From Seriola aureovittata (Eukaryota; Chordata; Actinopteri; Carangiformes; Carangidae), in assembly GCF_021018895.1 (NCBI RefSeq), contig NC_079380.1, positions 2,600,736 to 2,664,735 on the forward strand: a stretch of DNA of 64,000 bases, in the 5' to 3' direction. Positions 49,651-63,305 of the stretch are shown here, piece after piece; position 1 is the first letter of the stretch, and every line of letters starts with the position of its first letter. The notes under the pieces were generated by a model, which saw only the letters and a list, made by a program, of their open reading frames with translations, did not search any database and had not been told where the DNA came from. Both the position numbers and the translations under genes were made by a program.

Positions 49651-49656
49651 AATAAA
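49651..49656 (+). terminator. Probable hoxb6a polyadenylation signal
   Basis: AATAAA about 990 bases after the stop codon, followed by a T-rich stretch. An earlier AATAAA near 49405 is an alternative. Confidence 0.55.
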
Positions 49657-49739
49657 ATGTAAAGAAATGATGGAGAGAGCTTCTTTTTATTAATTTTTTC
49701 TGACAGTGACATTTTAGTTCAAAAGTAAAAACGCTCGTA

Positions 49740-49935
49740 TTTTATGATTTAGTGACGTAGCTACATCCGCGCGCAGGACTCGTAAACCTTTTAGCCTCTT
49801 AGTTGTAAAGTGTGAAACAGGCATGCACATATTTATGGCGGGCGAGGCGAGACCGAGGCCGCACGGGGGCCACGTGAGCTCGCGAGCGGCGGGTCCGTGA
49901 CAAGGGGCGCGCGAGGTGCTGCTGAAACTAATTGA
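49740..49935. promoter_or_regulatory. CpG-rich island between hoxb6a and hoxb5a
   Basis: Dense CpG at 49850-49920, CATATTTATGGCGGGCGAGG upstream of it, and GGCCACGTGAGC (CACGTG near 49872). It lies 3.7 kb before the hoxb5a ATG and just after the hoxb6a 3' end. Candidate distal hoxb5a promoter or lncRNA promoter; inference only. Confidence 0.45.
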
Positions 49936-51931
49936 TGACTAGACTAGAGGGAGAGAAAGTTGATCCTGTCCTCGAGCCGGCCGACCAGACACGTCACACG
50001 CATACACACACACTTCGCCCAGACAAAGTGGACAATGTCCTCGTGACCCTTTGAACTCCTGCTTGTCCCCTGAGTGACCGGCTGCACGAGGTCCAGAGGG
50101 GCTGAGGTTTCTCTGTGTGAACGGCGGGAACATAAACCCCCTTTTTTTTTTTGCAAATCATCAGCAGTGATGACACATACAAACATGCACGCGCATGATG
50201 ACAGCATCAGCTCCAACACATAAATAAACAGGGAACCCGCCTTTACCTGGTAGCTATGACAACTACGCTGTAGTTTCAATTATCATAGTTAGCTCACATA
50301 GAAACTTTATATGAATAAAGTCATAACAAACTAAATGTCACTCTAATGTGAAATTATTCAGTGAGAATATTCACAGCCCGTATGTGTTTTCAATGTAGCT
50401 CATTCCGTGCAGCAGACAAAAGGCACATTTATATAAAACGCGTTAGTATAATGTTATTGAGTTTGTATGAGTTTATTAACAGCACACTAACAAAACAAGA
50501 CTCCCAGTACCATACATGTTTTATTAGCTTTTTCATAATAGCATGTGGAGGAACCCACATCTGCTGTAAAGTCGCAGCTCATCCAACGCTATTCCACTGG
50601 TGGCACTGACTATATTGAGCTGGAGTAGACACATTAAGATTGCCAATAAAAGCCTGTTCAGATTCAGATGTAGGGAGTGGTGCCAATGCAATATATGACA
50701 TGGGGTTGTCAGTAAATAAGTAAAACCACAGTGAGAAAATAAAACATTTTGTGAGAGAGGAAGTACATTTTATTTCAGTGCAAAATGCTGCGATCAGTCA
50801 TACTTATGCTGAGGAACAAACGAGCTAATTGGAACATAGTTTTAGAGCAGAGGGTTTGATCTGGCCATGCCAGGGTCACCGGCTCCTTTCCCACTGCCAC
50901 AACCTCTGCTGTAAGGTGAACTGTATGCTGGCAGATGTTCTATGTTAAACACAATGGAAATGATTTCACTGAGACTGAGAGGGCTCATTTTACCGACCAA
51001 CACACACCAACTGCACTCTCTGTCTGGGAGAGTGCTTTTCATATTTTGGGGCAAAGAATGTTGGTTGGTTGTTTATTTTGTCTATGATTTATATTTATAT
51101 TGTCCACTTCAACACCCCGTCTCCTAGAAATTACATTTTAAATGGTTTCAAACTTTTCAAGCCGCATTGTTTAAAACCATTTTGTTAAACCATCAAATCT
51201 GTAAGATTTTAACTGCAAAACTAAAGCATCTTAACAGCATTTAATATCTTGAATTTCAGATTTAAGCACTCTAGAAATTACAGTAAATTACTTTCACATT
51301 TGTGCAGGTAAAAAAATCTTGTGTGACTCTGGCTCAAGCATCTTGTTCTAACAGGGATTCAAACCCTGAATCCTGACCATCCTCAGAACAAAATATTATA
51401 ATGACAGATACAGAAATAGGATGTAATACATAAATGATCTCCAGCTCACGACGGTAGTTTTTCCATCTGATAAATCAGAGCCACTGACCTCTCTTATCTG
51501 AAACTGTGGAATTTGTTTGGATCAAAATGGTGAGCGAGTTGTTTCATGGCACAAATATTCAGTGGGACTCTGGAAATCTATATATAATGAGGGGAGTGTG
51601 TTGAGAAGTGTGTGCCAACTGGGTCAGAGCCTCCTCCTGCCTGTCCCTGCATTCCTGGCACACTTTGGCTCCTGTGTTTTAAAGCCCCTCTCAGTCCGCT
51701 TTCAGAAACAGCAGTTTAGCTGATTTAGTGTTGATATCAAAACTCTTGTGGGTAAAATAATAAATCTGGATTCTGTTTGGTGGATTTTTCCTCCTCTGGT
51801 GCAGCCTCTTGCAGCAGTTTTTTATCTGCCCGGGTATTTTGGAATATTCAAGATGATTTCCATTCCAGCTGCTGGTTTCTCTCGCTGATGCTCCGTGTGC
51901 GAGCAGCTGAGTGTCTGAAATCTGGCCTGCA

Positions 51932-51968
<37 letters not shown>

Positions 51969-52076
51969 ACACACACTCCCCACAGAGCGCATTCATTTGT
52001 ATCATTTCACACACAGAAATCTGGAATTCTTCATCTGTCCCATGTTCTGGCCCTTGTGCATGTAGCGTGTAGTGTG

Positions 52077-52117
<41 letters not shown>

Positions 52118-52928
52118 TGTGTCAGAGTCACAATGAAATATGCACACCAGAGTGCACATTGAGGGCCTACTACAATAACACACGCACACTCAGACACACA
52201 GAGGCACCCTGGCTGAAATGCATCCCAACCCGAGAATCAACAAATCATAAATCAGGAGATTTCCATCCAGTTTGGACGTCACAGATCAGGTTTACCATTC
52301 CTCTGCAGCTGGAGGGGAGGGAGGGAGGGGAGGTGAGAGAGACAGGCAAACAGAAGAAAGAAAGAAAGAAAAAAAGAAAGAAAGAATGGACAAATAGCCT
52401 AAGTTATTGGTTAAGTTTTGGTCACTGTAACAGTTTCTGGTGAACAGAGCTCCTGCCTGGTTAACACCAAAACACTGAAAATGAATAAATAAAAACTGAC
52501 TTCACTGCGTTGATTTTGGATGATGAGTGTGAAATGGATAAACTAGGTAGATATAGATCATCAGAAGGGTGAGCTTCTTTGGTTGAATTTGGTGTGTAAA
52601 TGCTTTAGGGAGGATTCTCGCGGCCGTGAACGCATCACCGCATCTTGTTATAGCTGTTATGGCGCCGCAGAATGACGCAGGAACGCGCGGCACTTTATGG
52701 CGCAGTAAAGGGTTTGCTCATATTTGTGACGTGTGTTACTTCACTGATATTATTATATTGTTATTTATTATTATTATTATTATTATTATTGTTATTATTA
52801 TTATTATTGTTATTATTGTGGAATACAGCATCAATAGCTGTGTCATTATTAACAGATAATTGATTGTTTATGTTTCCTAACTTCTGGCCTAAACGAAGGT
52901 CAGTGAACAGTGATGAGACACACGCAGT

Positions 52929-52930
<2 letters not shown>
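49936..52930. other. Intergenic hoxb6a-hoxb5a
   Basis: Mostly AT-rich unique sequence without exons. Repeats: CA at 51936-51978, GT at 52078-52115, a GAAA-rich patch near 52350-52385, and (ATT)n at 52758-52817. Confidence 0.6.
51936..52115. repeat. (CA)n and (GT)n microsatellites
   Basis: CA run at 51936-51976 and GT run at 52078-52114, complementary and about 100 bp apart. Confidence 0.95.
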
Positions 52931-52974
<44 letters not shown>

Positions 52975-53124
52975 AAATATTTACAACAGCTCTCTCACTC
53001 TTTGTGGACTGTACTTTCTCTTCTCTTTCAGTCTTTTTGATCGGTGCAATAAATAATGTTTGCAGTAGGTGGCGCTCTGAGCTAACCCCGGCACCTCCGG
53101 CAGCAGAATAAAAGGTTGAGAGAG

Positions 53125-53184
<60 letters not shown>
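52931..53184. repeat. (GA)n tracts upstream of hoxb5a
   Basis: GA runs at 52931-52970 and 53115-53184, flanking the CTCF-like motif at 53062. Confidence 0.96.
53062..53077 (+). promoter_or_regulatory. Strong CTCF-like motif (5|6 boundary)
   Basis: GCAGTAGGTGGCGCTC matches the CTCF core CCASYAGRKGGCRSYV at 15 of 16 positions, the best match I found. It lies 510 bp upstream of hoxb5a, between the Hox6 and Hox5 genes. CTCF sites at the Hox5|6 position are established as chromatin boundaries in mammalian HoxA and HoxC. Confidence 0.6.
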
Positions 53185-53188
<4 letters not shown>

Positions 53189-53346
53189 CCCCGCCCATCC
53201 CTTCATCATTAGAAACCTCAGAGCATGAATTACCTCTCCAAAGTCATCGGCGAGAATTTACGACTGGTCAACAAAAGCACGTGACCGCACCTCCTCTTTC
53301 TCTCTGTTTCTCTCTCCTCCCTCACCTCACCCCTCACCTCCCCCCT

Positions 53347-53348
53347 CA

Positions 53349-53405
<57 letters not shown>
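53347..53405. repeat. (CA)n microsatellite in the hoxb5a promoter
   Basis: CA run of about 58 bp ending 185 bp before the ATG. Confidence 0.97.
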
Positions 53406-53406
<1 letters not shown>

Positions 53407-53409
53407 ACC

Positions 53410-53589
53410 CCACCCCCATATTTGGACGGCGCATACATAGCTAAAAACGAAGTACAGTGCAACGCCATAATTCACTAATACATCATAAATCGTTGAAAGT
53501 ACCCGCGTTATAACGACCAAGAGAAATCTAACAAATCAAGCGCCCCTTAGCACTTAACTGTAAGACTGCAACTCTCTAAAACAACCTAA
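53410..53589 (+). promoter_or_regulatory. hoxb5a: hoxb5a proximal promoter and 5' UTR
   Basis: Unique, repeat-free sequence, including ACGCCATAATTCACTAATAC and CATCATAAATC and then AATCAAGCGCCCCTTAGCAC close to the ATG. As I recall, this block is highly conserved upstream of vertebrate Hox5 genes. CATAAATC and TAATTCA are HOX/CDX-type cores. A canonical TATA box is absent. Confidence 0.6.
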
Positions 53590-54063
53590 ATGAGCTCTTA
53601 CTTTGTAAACTCGTTCTCGGGGCGCTATCCAAATGGCCCCGACTATCAGCTGCTAAATTATGGAGCCAGCAGCGGCGCAATGAACGGCGGGACGTACAGG
53701 GACTCGTCCTCCGCCACAATGCACCATGCTACGGGCTCTTATGGCTACAGCTACAATGGCATGGACCTGACCGTCACCAACCGGGGAGGGGGGAGCGGCG
53801 GCGCCGCCAACACTGGAGGACACTTCGGGGGCGGCTCAGTCGTCGGGGACTCCCGGGGCTTCGGCTCCCCGGCCCCGGAGAGGAGCTTCAGACAGCCGTC
53901 CAGCTGCTCCCTTGCCTCCGCGGCAGACTCCCTCCTGTCACCCGGTGGTGGAGACAACAAACTTGGCGCCCAGAGCTCGTCTCCCCGCTCGGAGCAACCA
54001 GGAAGCGGTAATCTCAGCTCTCCAAACCTGTCCTCCAACTCCTCCGGTGGCGGCGGCGGCGGA

Positions 54064-54099
<36 letters not shown>

Positions 54100-54334
54100 A
54101 CAGTGCAGCGCTTCACGGAGCTGGACGACGCGTCGCCAGAGACCGATGAGTTGTTGCACCACAAACAGGACGCTGGCCGCGGCGGCAACCCGCCCTCCAG
54201 GACCGGACACCCGCAGCCTGCAGAGCAGAAGCAGGAGGGCGGCGCGGCGGGATCAGCCGCCTGCAGCACGGCGGGCAGCGAGGCTCAGACACCACAGATA
54301 TTCCCCTGGATGAGAAAGCTGCACATTAGCCATG
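53590..54334 (+). CDS. hoxb5a: Hoxb5a, exon 1
   Basis: Encodes residues 1-248 plus one base. The start [20 protein letters not shown] and the block [17 protein letters not shown] ([15 protein letters not shown]) are Hox5 signatures, and the hexapeptide is [14 protein letters not shown] (FPWM at 238-241). An 18-residue Gly tract (54046-54099), mostly GGC codons, and other Gly/Ser-rich stretches lengthen the exon. The donor is GTACAC at 54335, weaker than the GTGAG-type donors of the other three genes. It gives the family's split Asp codon ([13 protein letters not shown]). Hoxb5 is a homeodomain factor acting at the cervical/branchial level, with PBX partners. Confidence 0.96.
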
Positions 54335-55851
<1,517 letters not shown>

Positions 55852-56266
55852 AGAAAATTAACCCTTCAAAATAAAAAGAAAAAAAAAAGAAAGATCCATC
55901 TCTTTGAAAAGGTTACTACCGTGCACAGACTTCCCGGGAGGGAAATAAGAGACAAAAAAATGAAGAAAAACACAGAAAACAACAGAAGCCAGTGAAGAAG
56001 AGAGTGGAATAAAAGAAGAAGACGTGATGAATATGTCTATCACACAGATTCCAGATCTAGATTTCAAAAACACTTCCTTTCATCTACCGAGTACTGTTCA
56101 ACAGCGCAGCACTTTTTATTTGTTGGTCTTTGGTGTTTAAGGGCAATGTAAAAAAAAAAAATGACTGTGGTACTTTGCTCTTCTAAAAAAAAGAAACTTA
56201 GTGTTCCTGTATGTTCTCGTCGTTTTTAAATAGCTGTGTGGAGGAAAGGAGTCGAGGATGAATATG

Positions 56267-56300
56267 CTACCTAACATTTCTACCTATACGTCCTACCTTA
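56267..56300 (+). promoter_or_regulatory. CTACCT-type miRNA seed matches
   Basis: CTACCTA at 56267-56273 and 56280-56286 (7-mer-A1 matches to miR-196) and CTACCTT just after. CTACCTC, a let-7 seed match, occurs near 56470. Weaker than the hoxb6a and hoxb8a sites. Confidence 0.4.
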
Positions 56301-56902
56301 CAACCTTATGGCTACCTGTTGTTCAAGGTCTGAATATTGTTTGTGTGTCAAAGTGCGATGTTTTGTAATTGACAAAGTGCTTTCGAGAAAAGTTAGCATG
56401 TGAGCTCTTATTCTAAGTTATTTACTGCAAATTACACGTGTATAGTCCATGAGTCCCCCGCTGCCTCCCCTACCTCCCCCTTCCTCCCTCTCTGTCAGTT
56501 ACCTTTCATTCAAATACTGCTACAATTTTAAATGAGGAAGCAGGGGAAGGTGCGAGTGTGTGTGTGTAAAAACAAATCAGGCCTTCCTACATCTCCGTAT
56601 CCATCCATAATGTTGTGTATAACTCTATTATTCAAAAAATGTAACTGCATATTATTGTTATTATTATTATTGTAGGCTAATTATTGGATTCATGTTCCAG
56701 AAGGGATGTATATAGATATTGGCATTTCTAAATGTACCCAGTTCACTGTGTGTAGTTGCAGTGTGAATGTGTGTGTGTGTGTGTGAATGTGAGTGTGAGC
56801 GTGTGTGCGCGCATGTAAGGGGAATGGCTACCGTCCTGTGAGCTTTCTGCCAATTAGCTTTTTGTATTTGTTTGTAACTTGGAGTAAAACAGACAATAAC
56901 TA

Positions 56903-56908
56903 AATAAA
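56903..56908 (+). terminator. Probable hoxb5a polyadenylation signal
   Basis: AATAAA, the first of several overlapping signals at 56903-56930, about 1.05 kb after the stop. An AATAAA soon after the stop (about 55870) would give a very short UTR. Confidence 0.55.
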
Positions 56909-56930
56909 TAAAAATAAAAATAAAAATCAA

Positions 56931-57542
56931 GTTCCTTATACTGGACTTAAGCAGCTGCACATGTTGTAGCTACCAACCTGCCGCAGAAATGGCTGAGCAG
57001 GGTCTGGAAACCATGACAGTCATACGGACCAAAAGCTTTAGAAACCCTCCACAGAAAACTGCTTTAGACACATAAATGAGAGCTGTTTGTGCCAGGTGCC
57101 GTTATCAATTTATTGCCAACCATATCTCATATGCAAATCTGTGTCTGATGGAATCAGCTTATAGCATTATAGTTGTGATCTGCCACATTCTGATCTCAGT
57201 GTCTGAGTAAAGCCTGAGAAAAGGTGCAAGTTAGTGCGTAAAGCCGTAACTGACCATTCCGAGTCCACAGGCCTACACCTCTGTGCGCCTCCTGCACATT
57301 TTTTGCGCAATTTGAGCTAAATCTGATGTAAATGGACCTCAAACGAACTGCCATTTTCCAGTTCTACAAAATTATTCAAGCTTGAGAAAGGGTAAAGAGG
57401 CGTCACACCAAACACCCGTCCGCAGGCCTGTCCTCTATTTTCCAGGCCTCACTTGAGCCCTGAACGCCACATTTCCATGATGACAACCTTCAGCTCACTA
57501 ATCACTGAATTAGCTGGTTAAACACACTCAAGCGTGCGCGCA

Positions 57543-57600
<58 letters not shown>

Positions 57601-57879
57601 TGACCAAGCCTGACAACACAACAAACTACACGCGCTGGACAAATTGGTCACTTTCCTCTAAACGGCCTTTCCTTTCCGCCCTAGCGGCGACGACACGCGG
57701 CCAAATCAGGTTACCGTCTCCCGGTTTCCAACTGTAAACAGCCAACTGAACTTTTAAACTCACCGACTGATGCTGCTGCAGCTTCCCTGTTTCTGAGCTG
57801 ATGGTAGGGGGGTTGGAGGGGAAGGGGGGGCTCGGAGGTCCTGCTCCGAGCCTCATCTGGACACAACCTCTATCTGCTG
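56931..57879. other. Intergenic hoxb5a-hoxb4a, proximal part
   Basis: Noncoding unique sequence with a (CA)n run at 57547-57597. No microRNA or exon was seen. Confidence 0.6.
57547..57597. repeat. (CA)n microsatellite
   Basis: Pure CA run of about 50 bp. Confidence 0.97.
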
Positions 57880-58352
57880 CCGCCTCTGTGTGTTTGTGCG
57901 CTGAGATATATTTTTAAAGCTATCCCCTTCTGCTTTGGGCCAAACTATAAAAAAGAAGGCAGCTTTGACATTTACATGTCAAACGGATGAGGGTTTTTAT
58001 CTCCAAGTTGGATCGTAAAGATCGTGCCTGGCCTCAGACTGATACCTCTCACTGGCTCTCCCCTGGTCACGTGGAGTCCATAAAGTTAGTTTTATGGTTT
58101 GGGGGAGTTGACAATGTACTATATATTTCACATTCTAGAAAGCAAGTGACGGTTTAACGGCTTCGCAGGGATCCTAAAGGGGTCAGTAAAGTAGAGACAA
58201 AGCGGGAGAGGGAGGGAGTGGAAGGAGTATGTGAGTGTGTGAGAGAGCAGGCCACTATACGACCGGCCGCTGGTCCTGCTCCGGTTCATACGTGGAGCCC
58301 GGCGATCAGGACGCTGGAAAAACCCGGTAGAGCGAGAAGGAGCCGCGACACA
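57880..58352 (+). promoter_or_regulatory. Promoter-like block with splice donor
   Basis: Repeat-poor block with GGTCACGTGGAGTCCATAAA (CACGTG at 58068-58073), TTAGTTTTATGG, and GC-rich CpG-bearing sequence at 58255-58345. It ends at ACA|GTAAGT, a consensus donor whose GT is at 58353. It points toward hoxb4a. Vertebrate hoxb3/hoxb4/mir-10 transcripts are known to use promoters in the b5-b4 spacer, so this could be their noncoding first exon. No transcript evidence is available here. Confidence 0.5.
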
Positions 58353-58606
58353 GTAAGTAGTGTTTGAAGGCTGTCTGCCTGTAAGCGGAGGCTTAGCAGA
58401 GAGGGAAGGAGGTGGGGGAGGAGGTGGTGTGGAGAGAGAGAGAGAGAGAGAGAGCTGGTTATTTAGCCTGCCATGTCACTCACTCACTCCGCAGTGCTGC
58501 TGTATTAACGCACCGAGCTCCGGTGTATTTGAGATATTTGAGAGTCGTTGTTGTGACTGGTCCGGGCCGCGCGACGGTGGTGGCGTCACAGATGGAGTTT
58601 GTGTGA

Positions 58607-58632
58607 CCCCCCCCCCCCCCCCCCCCCCCCGG

Positions 58633-58672
<40 letters not shown>
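58607..58672. repeat. Poly(C) run followed by (GT)n
   Basis: Twenty-four C (58607-58630) followed, after GGTT, by a GT run to 58672. Confidence 0.95.
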
Positions 58673-58675
<3 letters not shown>

Positions 58676-58853
58676 ACTGTGTGGGTCATGGTGATGGCGC
58701 ACAGGCGCACATGCAGCAGGCTGGCTGTATGTGGCTGTATGTGGCTCTCAGTGAGGAGAGGTGGTTCGCAGTAAACACAGAAGGGTTTACATTCATAAAG
58801 TGGTTGTATCTGTGTGTGTGTGCGTGTGGTCTCAGGCTGCTGGACCCCGCTGT

Positions 58854-58908
<55 letters not shown>

Positions 58909-59221
58909 AACTTTAGCGAAAGAAAAATGAACAGGAAAAAGTCTGTGACTGTGTGAAGAATATTCTCAGGTTTCACCAGGTTCTTCCTGAATCTTTAATA
59001 TAGGTTTGTTGGAGTGTTTGAATAAAACATCCAATGAAAGGCTGATGAATCGACCCACGCAGCAGAAGTTGTGAAGTGAATATATATTTTCTCCCTGATT
59101 TCAGCTTTCATATCATATCGTTTCTCTTTTTACGCAGAGGCGTAAAATGCTTTCAATGAAGGACTAAGATTTGTGGATATGCCCATATGTGCTTTTAGCC
59201 AAGAGGTAAATGGACAAGGAC

Positions 59222-59224
59222 ACA

Positions 59225-59285
<61 letters not shown>
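59222..59285. repeat. (CA)n microsatellite
   Basis: CA run of about 62 bp followed by a short G run. Confidence 0.97.
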
Positions 59286-59287
<2 letters not shown>

Positions 59288-60424
59288 GGAATGGGGGGGG
59301 GGGTGTAGTGATACGTCCTTGGGTAAAGAAAATCTTTGTGCGTCCCTCGCCCTTGCATTTTCCAGGCAGGATGGGTGTGAGTGAAAAAGCGTCGTGGATA
59401 CAAACATTCCCAAGGCTCACGATCAGAGTCCTTGCTGGTTATTTTATGTCGGAGCTTTGACCTGTTTGACTCATACAAAAGACACACCCGCACACACACA
59501 CACACACAAACAGACACACACACATTGTGTACGTGCTCAACTCAAGTTGTTTTTTGTTTTGCAGAAAAAAACAAACACAAATTAACACACATTTCCGGTG
59601 TAAATTAACACAGAAATACAAGGCTATTTTGTTAAAAGTATTATATCAAGTGTCTCTGACTTTTAGGCAGGAAACACTGAACCAAATCATGTTGACACAA
59701 CAAAGCGCACGGGCTGAGCAGTATTAAATATTAATGGAATTTTCTAAAGTAATACTAATGAGGCTGGGGACACAGAAAATGTCCCAAACAACCTAATGGA
59801 CCTCTGAGGCTACTCTTAAATCAGGTAGGCCTCACTCAAAAACACAAGACTAATAAAACACTTGGACTTTTATTAATGCTTATGAAACATACGGACTAAA
59901 TGATAGAAAATATTTCACACCTATAACACTAAAGAAAACTGGAAGCAACAGAGAACATGACAACTATTTTATATATTGAGATCAATACATCCATATTCTC
60001 CAGATCAGCTGTAATTCAATTGACACGAAACACAAAAATTCACAGTTGAAAACACTATTAGTCATTAACACCAAACCCGCCATGGAAATCAATAACTTTA
60101 TCTCATGTTATGAAACGGTAATGAAATAACTCGCGGTGTGTTCTGGGTAAAACGAGAGAAGTAGGTAGAAGTGTCAACAAACAGTGTCTTACTGTTTCCA
60201 CTGAATCTTTTATTACTTCTCCTCACTATCTCTGAGTCTCTCTGTCTGGAGCTGTCAAACAGCCGGGCTACTTGTGCACGCGTCCTTGCTCTGTGTGCAC
60301 GCGCGCTCCTTATTGCTTAATGGATCCATCATGTAAATAGTTTAATAGGATCTCGTCTCACGGCGGCGGGGTTTCAAAACTTTAAAAACAAAACAAAAAA
60401 AAAAAACGTTACATCAGTGCGTTG

Positions 60425-60444
60425 CCCCCCCCCCCCCCCCCCCC
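60425..60444. repeat. Poly(C) run, 20 bases
   Basis: Uninterrupted C run. Confidence 0.95.
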
Positions 60445-62609
60445 ATCCAATCCCCGGCGGTTCAACTGTCGATCAAAGCAACTACGTCATAATAAATTAA
60501 TAGAAGTCGTTTTGTGTGAAGTCTGACCGCAACATGGCGCCCTGAAGAGGTCGACAAACACACAGTGTTGAGAGAAGGCTGCAGCGATGAGAAAGAATAT
60601 AAATGCATACATAGTAATATATATAAGATACATAATAATATAAGCCTACTAAATATACTATCGGCTAAGTCTCCGCAGACAAAGGTCACAACATACGGCT
60701 GAAATCTCCGGAGGAGCAGTGGATCTTTTTTGATCTTTTTCTTTTATATTATATTATTTAGGCCTGTGACTTATAGCCTGTAGGCTGTAGCTATAATATA
60801 TAAAAAGCAGTGGATCTTTTTTTTTTTTTTATAGGCCAACATATAACCTATATACTGTAGGCTATATAATATAGGTATATGTAAATATGCTATAGCTGTG
60901 TTTATTAAGGGTTTTGCTGTATAGTCTATGACTATATGGATATTCGTTTGATTTCCCAAACATGTTGTCCCCAACATTAGGCCCTTGTTCTATTTTTTAT
61001 TTTTATCTATTTAACTCCGCCAAATGCAGTTTCTGTCATTATTAAGCTTATTTTCTGTGATAAAATCTAAGAAAACTTTAACGGAACGTGGCCTTACAGT
61101 GTTTGTATTCAGGCCTCTAGTTACCTCATTTGTGGGTGTATTTCTCCTGGTCACGACCGCACAGTTAATCCGCTCTCCCCTGCCCTCCGCTAATGAGGCA
61201 GGATTTTGCTTTCGGAAGTCCCTCTCTGCTCTCAAACTCTCATTCATTATGTTCTCTTTACATGTGAGGCCGGTCTGCTTCCAATGCATTTTCAGTCTGG
61301 GGATTCCTGGCGCTGCCCTCCGCCATCACAATGATTTTTCACCAACTTCACAAGAATGTTATTTAGAGTCATGTTCGGGATGCCATAAATTATTCAGACA
61401 CCAGAGGGGGAGACGTGAGGGAAGACCTTCTTCTTCTCTCTAAAGTTCTCTCTGCTAAATAATGGAAAACAGGTTCTTTTCATTCCAACAGATCCTGCCA
61501 CACTTTTGATTTTTTTCAATAGAAAATGTAAATTTGTGATTCTGAAAATGGCTATGAAGAAACAAATTAGGCCTATAATAATGGGTAGTGACATACATTA
61601 TTATATAAGCGTAATATTATCTCCCCATAATATCAGTCAGAGGTTTTTGATAGAAAAAAGAAAAATAATAAGATAAAGGTAAATTTTTCCCGAGCTTTCA
61701 ACTGTCGCTTGCCAGTTTTTATGTTTTTCAATAATTATGTTTCTTCATTTCGACTTTTTGCCTTTGAAACAGTCGCTGCATCTATTACCAATTCCATTCT
61801 AGAACAAACCAAGACTAAACCAATAATAATAGTAATAATAAGTTTAAGAAAAATGAATAATAATTGTAGGCTACTTGTTAGTTATTTTTCCAGCGGGACA
61901 AATGTGTATTTCCGCTGTAAGATAACGGTTCATATAACCCGCCATATAGGCCTACACGAATGTGGCGTGTGTATCGTGTCTTTGTGTGTGAGGAGGGGGG
62001 CCTTTGAGGAAGTTTCAGTTCAGTAAACAGGAAGGCGAAAAAATTCCACATTTCATTTTTCATCAACTTCCTCCTTTTAACGATGACACCCCCACCCCAC
62101 CCCCCCCCAAAAAAAAGAAAGAAAGAAAAAGAATAAACACACACATGCACACACACACACACACACACATAAAGCTACATGCGTGACACAAGTGGTGTTG
62201 TGCAGTGCTGTGACATGGGAAGGGGCAGCAGCAGCAGCGGTGTCTCTGTATGGCCTCTTTTGTTTTTTGCTGTGTGTGTCATTGTCATCTGTTTCCCGTT
62301 TATGTACTCAGGGCAGCTCCAGCCTGCAGAGCCGCTTCTCCTCACCATTATGTGTATACAGTGTGTATTATGTGTGCGGGCTCGCTGCTCCTTTGAACCT
62401 GTCAGGAGGCGCTGAGTTCGGCTTTACGGTCTCTGTGCTGCTGATGATGAGTGGGGTGAGTAAATAACGCGACTCACCCTTTTTTTTTTTCATTGCAAAG
62501 GTGTGTGTTTGTCTGAGTGTGAGAGATTCACTGGCTTTTGTGTGATGGGAGTGAGTGGGGTGTGTTTTTGTTGTGTTTGGTGGGTTTATTGGCAGGGCAC
62601 GAGGTAGCT

Positions 62610-62644
<35 letters not shown>

Positions 62645-62815
62645 TGAGAGAGAGCGCGGTAGATCCTGGCTGTGTGTTAGGCCTATATCTTTTTTTTATC
62701 CCAATTTAATATTTCTTTAAATTTGGATTATTTACTGCACATTTATATTCACACAGAAAGCCATTCTGTGGATTGGAGCTACAAACGCACACACATACAC
62801 AGACATACGCACGCA

Positions 62816-62816
<1 letters not shown>

Positions 62817-62868
<52 letters not shown>
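62817..62868. repeat. (CA)n microsatellite
   Basis: Pure CA run of about 50 bp. A GA run lies at 62612-62634. Confidence 0.97.
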
Positions 62869-62875
<7 letters not shown>

Positions 62876-63203
62876 GTGATTGCTTTACCTTTAAATCGGC
62901 ATTTTGTGGAGCGTTAATGTCTCCTGCATACTGATAGGGGTGAACCGCGCGGCCATGCTTCATGAATAATGCACGAGGAGGAGTCACCGCGAGGTCAGCA
63001 GACAGGCTCGAGCCGCGCACTGCACTAGGAGACTGCGGCGCAGGCGCGAGGGAGATCGAGGGAAGAGAGCGCGCGTGTGTTTACTTCACCAACACAGGGG
63101 AAAGGAATTAACAGCTGTCCTGGTTTGATTTATCAGTCAGTGTTTCCCATTTCCGGCTCAGATGGGAGGGAAGTTTACCTCAGACTAACGAAAACTTCCA
63201 CAC

Positions 63204-63305
<102 letters not shown>

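Larger units (their letters stand above)
48662..49670 (+). other. hoxb6a: hoxb6a 3' UTR
   Basis: A-rich sequence with long C (49228-49247) and G (49450-49467) runs, two miR-196 8-mer matches, and AATAAA at 49651-49656. The end is inferred from that signal. Confidence 0.65.
55852..56930 (+). other. hoxb5a: hoxb5a 3' UTR
   Basis: A-rich start, then unique sequence with ATTGGATTCATG and similar blocks. Three CTACCT words lie near 56267-56300, and it ends in clustered AATAAA signals near 56903. A short GT run is at 56768-56785. Confidence 0.65.

Noticed and set aside
51340..51390. tRNA-like B box (GGATTCAAACCC, minus-strand T-loop-like)
   Set aside because: No matching A box at the right distance and no cloverleaf; at most a SINE fragment.
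53751..54269. 172-codon antisense open frame in hoxb5a exon 1
   Set aside because: A shadow of the GC-rich Hox exon; its poly-Pro is the complement of the Gly tract.
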